Shown piece after piece: positions 14,441 to 22,765 of a stretch of 64,000 bases of DNA. Below the pieces are notes generated by a model. The model searched no databases. It worked only from the letters and a program-made list of their open reading frames with translations, and was not told where the DNA came from. The position numbers were made by a program, and so were the translations under genes. The first letter of the stretch is position 1. Each line of letters opens with the position of its first letter. Origin of the DNA: Clostridiales bacterium (GTDB lineage: Bacteria > Bacillota > Clostridia > Christensenellales > Pumilibacteraceae); NCBI GenBank assembly GCA_029055565.1, contig JAIDCZ010000014.1:124001-188000 (forward strand), given 5' to 3'.

Positions 14441-14496
14441 TTGTTGCGGCGGGTAGTAAATTCGCCGAGTTAAGCGTTCGTTTTACACGCGCTTGC

Positions 14497-14525
14497 TTGA
14501 CAAAATAACCGTTGTGGTATATTAT
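14497..14525 (+). promoter_or_regulatory. Promoter of metK
   Basis: TTGACA (14497-14502), 17-nt spacer, TATTAT (14520-14525). The 5' leader is only about 35 nt, too short for a SAM riboswitch. Confidence 0.8.
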
Positions 14526-14565
14526 TATGATTGTTAGTATTTTTTTGATTTATGCGGAGGATAAC

Positions 14566-15732
14566 ATGCAAAGAATTATATCTTCGGAAAGCGTGACGGA
14601 AGGACATCCCGATAAGGTTTGCGACTATATTGCCGACAGCATTCTCGACGCGGCGCTCGAAAAGGACGAGAACAGCCGTATTGCGTGCGAGGTGTGCTGT
14701 GCTACCGGCCTTGCAGTCGTGCTTGGCGAGTTCGATACCGCAACCGATTTTATTGACGTGCAAAAGATAGCGCGCTCAACCATTAAGGAAGTAGGCTACA
14801 CCGACCCCGCGCTCGGGTTCGATTACCGTACTTGCGCGGTGCTTAATTGCATAAACGGCCAGTCGCCCGACATTGCGTGCGGCGTAAAGGCGTCGCTTGA
14901 ACAGCGTACCGGAGTTTCCTCCGATAAGTACGACAGCGTGGGCGCCGGAGATCAAGGCATGATGTTCGGCTACGCCACCGACGAAACGGACGAGTTTATG
15001 CCAATGCCCATTACGCTTGCGCATGCGCTGACGGCCAAGCTTGCCGACGTGCGCAAGAAGGGCGAGCTTAGCTTTTTGCGGCCGGACGGAAAGGCCATGG
15101 TTGCGCTTAAATACGAGGACGGCGTGCCGGTGGGCGTTAAGACCGTGGTCGTATCCGCACAGCACGACGAAAAGGTTTCCGCTGAGCAAATACGCGAGGG
15201 CATTATAGAAACCGTTATTAAGCGCGTTATTCCCGCCAAGCTTTTGAAGGGCGCGGAAATACTTATAAACCCGACCGGTAGGTTCGTAATAGGCGGGCCG
15301 GCCGGCGATACCGGCGTGACCGGCAGAAAGATTATAGTCGACACTTACGGCGGCGCTATAGCGCACGGCGGCGGTGCGTTCTCCGGCAAGGACGCGTCCA
15401 AGGTCGATCGCTCGGCGTCCTACTACGCGCGATACGTGTGCAAGAATATCGTGGCGGCGGGAATGTGCTCCAAACTGCTTTTGCAGGTCGGCTACGCCAT
15501 AGGAAAGGCGCGACCGGTGTCGCTGTTCGTCGATTCGTACGGCACGGGCGACGACAAAAAGATACTCGAGGTTATTAACCGCGTGTTCGACTTCCGACCA
15601 GCGGCCATATCGGACAAGCTGGGATTGAAAAAGCCTATCTACAGACTTACTACCAACTACGGTCACTTTGGCAAGCCCAATCTGCCGTGGGAACAGCTTG
15701 ACGCCGTACAAGCGATTAAAGCAAATATTTAA
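14566..15732 (+). CDS. metK: S-adenosylmethionine synthetase
   Basis: Makes S-adenosylmethionine from methionine and ATP, releasing phosphate and pyrophosphate; cytoplasmic tetramer. Signatures are [11 protein letters not shown] (GHPDK 13-17), [13 protein letters not shown] and [16 protein letters not shown], with Lys and Asp residues of the Mg/K sites in place. At 388 residues it has normal length. ATG 14566 has CGGAGG 5 nt upstream; an in-frame upstream start would add 18 hydrophobic residues absent from the family. It has its own promoter, and recD2 follows after 15 nt, so the two may share a transcript. Confidence 0.97.
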   Translation: MQRIISSESVTEGHPDKVCDYIADSILDAALEKDENSRIACEVCCATGLAVVLGEFDTATDFIDVQKIARSTIKEVGYTDPALGFDYRTCAVLNCINGQSPDIACGVKASLEQRTGVSSDKYDSVGAGDQGMMFGYATDETDEFMPMPITLAHALTAKLADVRKKGELSFLRPDGKAMVALKYEDGVPVGVKTVVVSAQHDEKVSAEQIREGIIETVIKRVIPAKLLKGAEILINPTGRFVIGGPAGDTGVTGRKIIVDTYGGAIAHGGGAFSGKDASKVDRSASYYARYVCKNIVAAGMCSKLLLQVGYAIGKARPVSLFVDSYGTGDDKKILEVINRVFDFRPAAISDKLGLKKPIYRLTTNYGHFGKPNLPWEQLDAVQAIKANI

Positions 15733-15747
15733 CGTGGAAAAATAAGC

Positions 15748-17916
15748 GTGGAAAAGATAACCGGCTCGGTAGAGGAAATAATATTTCGCAACGAGGAGAA
15801 CGGCTGGACGGTGCTGTTGCTTGACAGCAACGGCGAGCAAGTGACCGTTGCCGGTACGCTGCCGCCCGTTACGCCGGGGGACTGCGTGGAGCTGGAGGGC
15901 GAATTCGTTATTCACCCTAAGTTCGGTATGCAGTTTAAGGCGAGCGGAGCCAAGCTGAGCATGCCGCATACCGTGTACGGAATTATCAAATTTTTAGGGT
16001 CCGGACTTATAGAGGGCGTGGGAGAAAAAACCGCCGCGCGAATTGCGGAAAAGTTCGGGTCCAAGACCATTACCGTTTTGGAAAACGAGCCGGCGCGGCT
16101 TGCCGAGGTAAAGGGTATTTCTCCCGCCAAGGCGAAAAAGATAGCCGAGTCGTTCGAGGCCATGCGCGCCGAGCGCGACGCCATTATGTTTTTGGCGGGG
16201 TACGGTATTTCGGTCAACCTTGCCATCAAGCTGTACTCGGTGTACGGTGCGGCTACCGTCGCCACCGTCAAGTCCAATCCGTATATCCTTATCGAGGACG
16301 TGGGCGGCGTAGGATTTTTGACGGCTGACAAAATAGCTCAGTCTATGGGCGTGGATATGCTGGGCGAGTTCCGTATGCGTGCGGGGCTCGTTTACGCGCT
16401 TAAAACGGCGTGCGAAAAAGAGGGCAACACGTACCTCCCGCGCGAGCAGTGCTTTGCCGCCGCCAAGACCGTGCTCGGCAAGTACGACGAGGATATGCTT
16501 AACAAGGCGTACGACGGCTTGCTGGTTGAACGCAAAATAGTAAATCCGTTTGAAACGGCCGTAATGCAAGAGTACTACTACCGTACAGAAAAGGCGGTTG
16601 CCGTCAAGCTCGTTCGGCGTGTGGACGTAGAGGGCGGGGTTGCCGTAGATATATCCGATATTATAGACAGATTTCAAAAGATACACGGCATAGTACTGCA
16701 CGACAGTCAACGCGAGGCTGTGGAAAAGGCCGTATTCAGCGGCGCGTCGGTAATTACCGGCGGGCCGGGTACAGGCAAGACCACCATTATCAATTGCATA
16801 CTTTTCGTGCTGGACGCCATGGCGCTTACGGCGACGCTTCTTGCGCCTACCGGCCGTGCCGCCAAACGCATAACCGAGGGCTGCGGCCGCGACGCGTCCA
16901 CCATTCACCGCGCAATACTCGCGCTGGAGGAGGGCGCCAAGTTTACCACCTCCGCCGTAATAGTGGACGAGTTTTCGATGGTGGATATTTTCTTGTTCAA
17001 GATGCTTCTCGACAAGATTGCGGACGACACCAAGCTGATAATAGTTGGGGATTCCGACCAGCTTCCGTCGGTCGGCGCGGGTAACGTTCTACGCGACCTT
17101 ATATCCAGCGATCTCGTGCCGGTTACTCGGCTTAGCTTTATTTACCGTCAGTCGCAGACCAGCCTTATCGCGCTTAATGCGCACGAGATTAACGCGGGGC
17201 ACATGCCCGACCTTACGGCGAAAAAGGGTGACTTTTTTTTCTTTCGCATGCGTAGTCCCATAGAAACGGCAGACATGACGGTGGAGCTGGCTACCACGCG
17301 CATTACCGATTTTTGCGGCATAGAGCCGGCCAAGATACAAGTGATAGCGGCGCTGAAAAACGGCGTGTGCGGCGTGCATAACCTTAACGCGCGGCTGCAA
17401 AAGTCGCTTAACGGTGGGCCTAAAAAATCGGTCACCGTGGGCGACATAACCTTTTGCGAGGGCGATCGCGTTATGCATACCGTAAACAATTACGAGCTGG
17501 AATGGCAACGCGGCGGGGCGGTCGGCGCCGGCGTGTTTAACGGCGACATAGGCATAGTTGCGCACGTATACGAAACCGGCGAGATAGAGGTTGAGTTCGA
17601 GGACGGGCGGCGGGCGCTGTACGCCGACGACGTAAAGCGCCAGCTTATTCTGTCGTATGCCGTTACCGTGCACAAAAGCCAAGGCTGTGAATTCGACGCC
17701 GTGGTAATGCCGGTGGTCGGCGGGTCGCCGGTCATCATGACGCGCAACCTTTTGTACACTGCAATAACCCGCGCGAAAAAAATGGCGGTGCTCGTCGGCG
17801 ACGAGTATAATATCAAGCGCATGGTTGACAACAACTACGTTGCCGAACGCTTCTCCGCGCTTAACGTGTTTATTAAAGACGCCAGGTCCGGCATGCTCAA
17901 GCTTTACGGCGAATAG
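15748..17916 (+). CDS. recD2: RecD2-type DNA helicase
   Basis: 5'-3' superfamily 1B helicase of the RecD2 type, found in bacteria lacking RecBC and linked to DNA repair. The N-terminal OB region is GSVEEIIFRNEENGWTVLLL; helix-hairpin-helix repeats follow (IEGVGEKTAARIAEKFG, ARLAEVKGISPAKAKKI, LIEDVGGVGFLTADKIA). Walker A is GGPGTGKT (338-345), Walker B/motif II is VDEFSMVD, then GDSDQLPSVGAG, the SH3-like strand region and the terminal AVTVHKSQGCEFDAVVMP and YTAITRAKK motifs. At 722 residues it has usual length. GTG 15748 is the only plausible start, with a weak ribosome site, suggesting coupling to metK. Confidence 0.93.
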   Translation: MEKITGSVEEIIFRNEENGWTVLLLDSNGEQVTVAGTLPPVTPGDCVELEGEFVIHPKFGMQFKASGAKLSMPHTVYGIIKFLGSGLIEGVGEKTAARIAEKFGSKTITVLENEPARLAEVKGISPAKAKKIAESFEAMRAERDAIMFLAGYGISVNLAIKLYSVYGAATVATVKSNPYILIEDVGGVGFLTADKIAQSMGVDMLGEFRMRAGLVYALKTACEKEGNTYLPREQCFAAAKTVLGKYDEDMLNKAYDGLLVERKIVNPFETAVMQEYYYRTEKAVAVKLVRRVDVEGGVAVDISDIIDRFQKIHGIVLHDSQREAVEKAVFSGASVITGGPGTGKTTIINCILFVLDAMALTATLLAPTGRAAKRITEGCGRDASTIHRAILALEEGAKFTTSAVIVDEFSMVDIFLFKMLLDKIADDTKLIIVGDSDQLPSVGAGNVLRDLISSDLVPVTRLSFIYRQSQTSLIALNAHEINAGHMPDLTAKKGDFFFFRMRSPIETADMTVELATTRITDFCGIEPAKIQVIAALKNGVCGVHNLNARLQKSLNGGPKKSVTVGDITFCEGDRVMHTVNNYELEWQRGGAVGAGVFNGDIGIVAHVYETGEIEVEFEDGRRALYADDVKRQLILSYAVTVHKSQGCEFDAVVMPVVGGSPVIMTRNLLYTAITRAKKMAVLVGDEYNIKRMVDNNYVAERFSALNVFIKDARSGMLKLYGE

Positions 17917-17933
17917 CGAATTTTGAGGGAATT

Positions 17934-18866
17934 ATGACAAAGAACGGCTACGACAAAGTTAAACTGATAATACTGCGTGCCGCGCTTATACTGATAGGCG
18001 CGGGACTTGGCTATCTTGCGCTGTGGCAATACTTTGCCGTTTACCCCAACGTAGTAAGGCGAGAGTTCCAAATAGTGATCACCGTCGTGTCGTCGGCGCT
18101 GGTCGCGTTGACATTTGGATTGTCGGCAAAGGCGCTGTACAGCCTTATATCCTCTATTGCGGTTGCTGTAGGCGGGTTGCGGGATCGCGTGGGCGTGCGC
18201 GGAATAGCGGCAGTAATGTTCGGACTGGTTTTGGCGGCGGGGCTCGTAATCGGGTTTGACTTTTTGATTAGGCTTGTCGTGGATATTTGGGCGGTAAGAC
18301 TGCTTGCCGACGTGCTGGCATTTATACTTTTTGCCGCCGCGCTTTGCGTAGGCTTTACCAAGTGGCTGACTGCGCCTAAGGGCGAAAAGCGGCAAAAGGC
18401 GGACGCGCCCGCCGTAGGTTACCTTATTGCCGCGGAATGCTTTGCAGACGAGCGCGTGCTTACCGCCGCGCATACGCTTATCAACGTAAAGGTGCTGGAC
18501 GGCGCGTACAAGGCGCTTTGCCTATACGGCGGGGAGGACGGCTACCGCGGCGCGCGCGTTATGGACACGCTGGTAAAAAGCGGGGCTGTGACCGTTTTGA
18601 ACGTAAACAAGCAGTTTGACGACGGCAAGGCGTACGCGCAGCTGGAAAAGCAAATCGCTTCCGCCAAGCGGCTTAAGCTCGTGTCGATAGACGGCGGCGA
18701 AAAGCAGTTGGCGCTCGACGCGTTTGCTCAACCTACCCAAGATATTATTAACGCCTTTACCGCGCTTGCCGAAAATAAGACGGCGGAGCGCGAGGACGAG
18801 ACCAAAACTTCGTCGGTAGGCCGTGCTTCGGACGACGTAAACGGGCAAATTATTATTGACAAATAA
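17934..18866 (+). CDS. Four-helix membrane protein, YacL/PIN-like
   Basis: 310 residues. Four hydrophobic helices fill about 10-150, followed by a cytoplasmic domain (about 160-270) with ADERVLTAAHTLINVKVLDG, RGARVMDTLVKSGAVTVLNV and IASAKRLKLVSIDGGEKQLA. The architecture and some of these blocks resemble the YacL family, in which a PIN-type domain follows four helices, but the conserved acidic PIN residues are not clearly aligned and no TRAM domain is visible. The tail is polar (KTAEREDETKTSS). It starts 17 nt after recD2 with GAGGG upstream, so probably the same operon. The consensus promoter of the next gene overlaps its stop. Confidence 0.55.
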   Translation: MTKNGYDKVKLIILRAALILIGAGLGYLALWQYFAVYPNVVRREFQIVITVVSSALVALTFGLSAKALYSLISSIAVAVGGLRDRVGVRGIAAVMFGLVLAAGLVIGFDFLIRLVVDIWAVRLLADVLAFILFAAALCVGFTKWLTAPKGEKRQKADAPAVGYLIAAECFADERVLTAAHTLINVKVLDGAYKALCLYGGEDGYRGARVMDTLVKSGAVTVLNVNKQFDDGKAYAQLEKQIASAKRLKLVSIDGGEKQLALDAFAQPTQDIINAFTALAENKTAEREDETKTSSVGRASDDVNGQIIIDK

Positions 18867-18884
18867 GGTTATATGTTATATAAT
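18856..18884 (+). promoter_or_regulatory. Perfect sigma-A promoter
   Basis: TTGACA (18856-18861), 17-nt spacer, TATAAT (18879-18884), overlapping the end of the upstream gene. Confidence 0.88.
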
Positions 18885-18937
18885 TTTTATTGGTGAAAAC
18901 TAAGTAGTTCGCCGCATAAAATTTTTCGGAGTTTAGC

Positions 18938-20221
18938 TTGGATATTAAGGGCAAGTACGAAAGCAAAGTGCAAAAGATAGGCCTGTCGTGCGACGCGTTT
19001 TCGACGGGCTGCGTCGTTTTGTGCTTGCTGTTTTTGGAGCCGTACGTTGCGAGCAACGGCGGCACGCTGGTTACGTGGTTTTTGCCGCTGGCGTGCATAG
19101 TGCCGTTTGCCTTAATGCCGCTCGTGTATATGGGAATACACAAGTACGATACCTTGCTGTTTGGCAGATATCACTTCGTTATGCCGCTTTCCGCATTTAT
19201 CGCCGCGCCATTTTTCGTTATGGCGTGGAGTGCGCGCGGCGTCGGTCCGTCGCAAAGCTGTTTGGTGTTTTTCGGCATGCTCATATTCGTAATGGCTATT
19301 ATGATTTACCGCTACTGCGCGTTTTCCGTGCGTGCGCGGCTTGGCGGCGTAAGCATAGTCGACAAGTATCCGGTATACGAAATCGTTTCGGCAGTCGGTT
19401 GCGTTGTCGCCGCCGTTGCGTTTGCGTTGTTTTTGCGCTACGACCCCGACGCCGTGTACGTCAACGTCGCGTACGTGATGGGCGGCGTTACGGTAGTGCT
19501 GGCGCTGGTGCAGTATCTTATTACGTTTTACGGTATTCCGCGGCTCGGCGGTAGGCGGGTGGAAAGCGTTAAAAGCGTGTTCAATTCCTTTTTCGGCGGG
19601 TTGGACGTCAAAACATATTTGTCCGCGCTGTTTTTTGAGGCTGCGTTTGCCGTGGTCGTTGGCTTGCTCGTTTACTTTGGGTTTGTGTTGGAGATCGGTT
19701 TGTCCGGCGTTATTGCCGTTGCCGCCACCGTTATTGCGGTGTACGGCGTTGCCGCGTATTTTTGCGCGCGGTATATTACACGCCGGAGCATGAAGCTATC
19801 CATAATAAACATCGTGTGCGTTATACTGCCTTGCGGTATTTTGACTTTGCTTGCCGCGCTGGATAAGCGTGGGGACGGCGTGCTTGCCGGCATTATAATC
19901 GCCGCGATTATACTTAGCGTGGGCGGGGCCGTGGCCGTGCGCCAAACCAAGCTGCGCTTGCTCACCGTCAAACCGCGCGTCACCAGCGGATCGGTGTTTA
20001 TTCTGTTCGATTTGACTATGTGCGCCGCGGCGGCGCTGGCGTTTGTTGCCGGCGCGATAGTCGCCAACGTTTTGCAATGGTCGCAGTCGGTTACCGCGTT
20101 TATTTACGGCTTTGCCATAGCAATCGTGCTGGCGGCCGTCGCTATGATTTTGTGCTCGCGGCCCCAGCGCGTCGAGCCTTCGGCGGACGAGGTTGCAATC
20201 GGCACCGGCGACGGCGAGTAG
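18938..20221 (+). CDS. Twelve-helix MFS-like transporter
   Basis: 427 residues, almost wholly hydrophobic, with about 12 membrane helices in two halves of six and a polar loop near the middle (YGIPRLGGRRVESVKSVFN). The pattern fits the major facilitator superfamily, perhaps the GPH-type sugar symporters, but I see no substrate signature and the usual MFS loop motif is weak. TTG 18938 is the start, with CGGAG 8 nt upstream. Transcription comes from the perfect promoter at 18856. Fhs follows after 34 nt without a terminator, so the two are probably co-transcribed. Transport function is inferred from topology alone. Confidence 0.65.
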   Translation: MDIKGKYESKVQKIGLSCDAFSTGCVVLCLLFLEPYVASNGGTLVTWFLPLACIVPFALMPLVYMGIHKYDTLLFGRYHFVMPLSAFIAAPFFVMAWSARGVGPSQSCLVFFGMLIFVMAIMIYRYCAFSVRARLGGVSIVDKYPVYEIVSAVGCVVAAVAFALFLRYDPDAVYVNVAYVMGGVTVVLALVQYLITFYGIPRLGGRRVESVKSVFNSFFGGLDVKTYLSALFFEAAFAVVVGLLVYFGFVLEIGLSGVIAVAATVIAVYGVAAYFCARYITRRSMKLSIINIVCVILPCGILTLLAALDKRGDGVLAGIIIAAIILSVGGAVAVRQTKLRLLTVKPRVTSGSVFILFDLTMCAAAALAFVAGAIVANVLQWSQSVTAFIYGFAIAIVLAAVAMILCSRPQRVEPSADEVAIGTGDGE

Positions 20222-20255
20222 TAGTGCGCCGTACGCTTTTCCAAAAGGAGATTAT

Positions 20256-21851
20256 ATGAAAACCGATATAGAAATTGCTTACGAGGCTAAGCCTCAACCC
20301 ATAGAGGCCATTGCCAAAAAGCTTGGCATAGACGACGGTTACCGTTACGGCGATTACGTGGCCAAGGTTAAGCCGGCCAATAATCCCAAGGCGAAAATCA
20401 TACTCGTGACCGCAATAAATCCCACGCCGGCGGGCGAGGGTAAATCCACGGTGTCCATAGGCCTTGCCGACGGCTTGAACAAGATAGGCAAGCTTACCGC
20501 GCTGGCGTTGCGCGAACCGTCACTCGGACCGGTGTTTGGCATGAAGGGTGGCGCGACCGGCGGCGGCATGGCGCAGATTTTGCCTATGGACGATATTAAC
20601 TTGCACTTTACCGGCGATTTGCACGCCATAACGGCGGCCAACAATTTGCTGTGCGCAATGATAGATAATTCCATCTACTTCGGCAATCCGCTCAAAATAG
20701 CCAAGGTTACCTTTAACCGCTGTATGGATTGCAACGATCGCGCACTGCGCTCTATAGTTGTAAACGCCGGCTCGGGCGCGCGCGACGACGGATTTAACAT
20801 AACCGCCGCAAGCGAGGTTATGGCGACGTTGTGCCTATCGTCAGACTTTGATGACCTTAAAGCGCGTTTGGGCAGAATTATCGTCGCATACGATTACGAC
20901 GGCAAGCCGATTACGGCGGGCGACCTCGGCGCAAACAACGCTATGGCCGTACTGCTTAAGGACGCGGCAAAGCCCAACCTCGTGCAGACTTTGGAGGGTA
21001 CGCCGGCGTTCGTTCACGGCGGGCCGTTTGCCAATATAGCGCACGGCTGTAATTCCGTAATCGCCACCAAGACGGCGGCAAGCTACGCCGACTACGTGGT
21101 TACCGAGGCCGGCTTTGGCGCGGACTTGGGCGCCGAAAAGTTTTTTGATATTAAGTGCCGAACGTCGGGCGTGCGCCCCTCGGCAACCGTGTTAGTCGCA
21201 ACTATTCGTGCGCTTAAGTACGGCGGTGGCGGCGACCTTGCAAGAGGAATCGGCAATCTTATAAAGCATATAGAAAACCTTACCAAGGTGTTCGGGCAAA
21301 ACGTCGTCGTCGCAATAAACAGATTTACCGACGATACCGAGGCCGATATAGATTTTGTCAAAACCGAAGCGGGCAAGGCGGGCGCAAACGCGGTGCTTTG
21401 CGAATGCTGGGCCAAAGGCGGCGCGGGCGCAGTGGAGCTTGCCAAGGCCGTGGCGAACGCGGCGAGCGGCAAAGCAAAGCTTACCTTTGCCTACGACGAT
21501 AACGATACAGTTACTGAAAAGGTGCATAAGATTGCTACCAAGGTGTACGGCGCGGAAGGCGTTGCGTGGTCGGCCAAGGCGAAAAAGAGCCTTGAAAAGA
21601 TGGCCGCGCTCGGCGTGGATAAACTGCCGGTGTGCATTGCCAAAACGCAGTATTCGCTGTCCGACGACGCCAAAAAGCTCGGTAGGCCGCAAGGCTTTAC
21701 CATAACGGTGCGCGACGTTCAGTACCGCGCCGGCGCTGGATTCGTGGTGATTATTGCCGGCGATATTATGCTTATGCCGGGGTTACCCAAGGTGCCTAAC
21801 GCAGTAGGAATGAACGTAGATAAAGACGGCAAAATAAGCGGGTTATTTTAA
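20256..21851 (+). CDS. fhs: Formate--tetrahydrofolate ligase
   Basis: Makes 10-formyl-tetrahydrofolate from formate, THF and ATP; it feeds purine and fMet synthesis and, in acetogens, the Wood-Ljungdahl pathway. Signatures are the ATP loop NPTPAGEGKST, LREPSLGPVFGMKGGATGG and GVRPSATVLVATIRALKYGG. At 531 residues it is slightly shorter than the usual 555. ATG 20256 has AAAAGGAG 6 nt upstream. The presence of this gene does not by itself show acetogenesis. Confidence 0.96.
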   Translation: MKTDIEIAYEAKPQPIEAIAKKLGIDDGYRYGDYVAKVKPANNPKAKIILVTAINPTPAGEGKSTVSIGLADGLNKIGKLTALALREPSLGPVFGMKGGATGGGMAQILPMDDINLHFTGDLHAITAANNLLCAMIDNSIYFGNPLKIAKVTFNRCMDCNDRALRSIVVNAGSGARDDGFNITAASEVMATLCLSSDFDDLKARLGRIIVAYDYDGKPITAGDLGANNAMAVLLKDAAKPNLVQTLEGTPAFVHGGPFANIAHGCNSVIATKTAASYADYVVTEAGFGADLGAEKFFDIKCRTSGVRPSATVLVATIRALKYGGGGDLARGIGNLIKHIENLTKVFGQNVVVAINRFTDDTEADIDFVKTEAGKAGANAVLCECWAKGGAGAVELAKAVANAASGKAKLTFAYDDNDTVTEKVHKIATKVYGAEGVAWSAKAKKSLEKMAALGVDKLPVCIAKTQYSLSDDAKKLGRPQGFTITVRDVQYRAGAGFVVIIAGDIMLMPGLPKVPNAVGMNVDKDGKISGLF

Positions 21852-21891
21852 TAATTCGGAATTAGGAATGCGGAATTAAGGAGATAAAATT

Positions 21892-22731
21892 ATGAAAATT
21901 CTCGTCACTGGTGGAAGCGGGTATATTGGTAAAGCATTTATCAAGACCTACCGCAAGACATTCGATATAGTTGCCCCCACGCAAGAGCAAATGGATCTTA
22001 CCGACGCGCGGTCGATAGAAAAAACGTTTGCCGCGCATAAGTTCGACGCAGTACTGCATCTTGCGGGACTGCCGAGCAACGGCAAGAATATGCCGCTGCA
22101 GGCCGATAATCTGATTATGTTTAAAAACATTCAGTATATGGCTATTGCGCACGGCGTTAAAAAGCTTATCACCGTGGGCGAGGGCGCGGAGTTCGATATG
22201 TCGCGTCCCATAGTCGATTACACCGAGGATATGTTCGGCAAGTACATTCCCACCGACGGCTACGGACTGGGTAGGTACCTTATCAACCTACTGGCGAGCA
22301 AGGACAAAATAACCACCGTGTTGCGCCTATTTCACGTGTTTGGCGAGGGTGGCGGCATGCAGTACCCCATAAACAAAATCGTTGCGGCCGGCAGTCGCGG
22401 CAAAAAGCAAATCGTTATCGACCGCGACAAGGTGGTCAGCGCCATTTCCGTGGAGGACGCGGTCAAGGCGATCGCGGCGTTTATTTTGCGCGATTATCCC
22501 AAGGGTGATTACAACCTCGTGGCCGGCGATAAAATCAGCTATCTCGAGATTGCCAAGGCCGTTAAGCGGTACGTGCGCAAGGACGGCGGCGACATAGATA
22601 TAGTGGTAAAAGACCAAACGCCCGACCTCGAATACACCGCCAGCAACGCCAAGCTTTTGGCCGCCGTGCCTATGAAAATCAATTCTGTGCAGAGCGGGAT
22701 CAAAAAGCTGTACGAACAACTGAAACGATAA
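21892..22731 (+). CDS. NAD-dependent epimerase/dehydratase-family protein
   Basis: 279 residues of extended short-chain dehydrogenase type. The Rossmann motif is TGGSGYIG (6-13); the core has DAVLHLAGLPSN, and the active-site block is DGYGLGRYLINL. The catalytic pattern is Tyr124-x3-Arg128, where the family normally has Tyr-x3-Lys. Substrate could be a nucleotide sugar, but the neighbours (fhs, alaS) give no hint. The start has AAGGAG 8 nt upstream. Whether Arg supports catalysis, or the protein is a regulatory pseudo-enzyme, cannot be told from sequence. Confidence 0.8.
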   Translation: MKILVTGGSGYIGKAFIKTYRKTFDIVAPTQEQMDLTDARSIEKTFAAHKFDAVLHLAGLPSNGKNMPLQADNLIMFKNIQYMAIAHGVKKLITVGEGAEFDMSRPIVDYTEDMFGKYIPTDGYGLGRYLINLLASKDKITTVLRLFHVFGEGGGMQYPINKIVAAGSRGKKQIVIDRDKVVSAISVEDAVKAIAAFILRDYPKGDYNLVAGDKISYLEIAKAVKRYVRKDGGDIDIVVKDQTPDLEYTASNAKLLAAVPMKINSVQSGIKKLYEQLKR

Positions 22732-22765
22732 ATTCGACTACTTGGATTAGGAGATATATTCTATT

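Noticed and set aside
14526..14565. SAM riboswitch before metK
   Set aside because: The leader after the promoter is only about 35 nt, too short for the fold.
14776..15969. 397-residue antisense frame opposite metK
   Set aside because: MetK motifs are intact in the sense frame, and the antisense frame has no ribosome site or recognisable domain.
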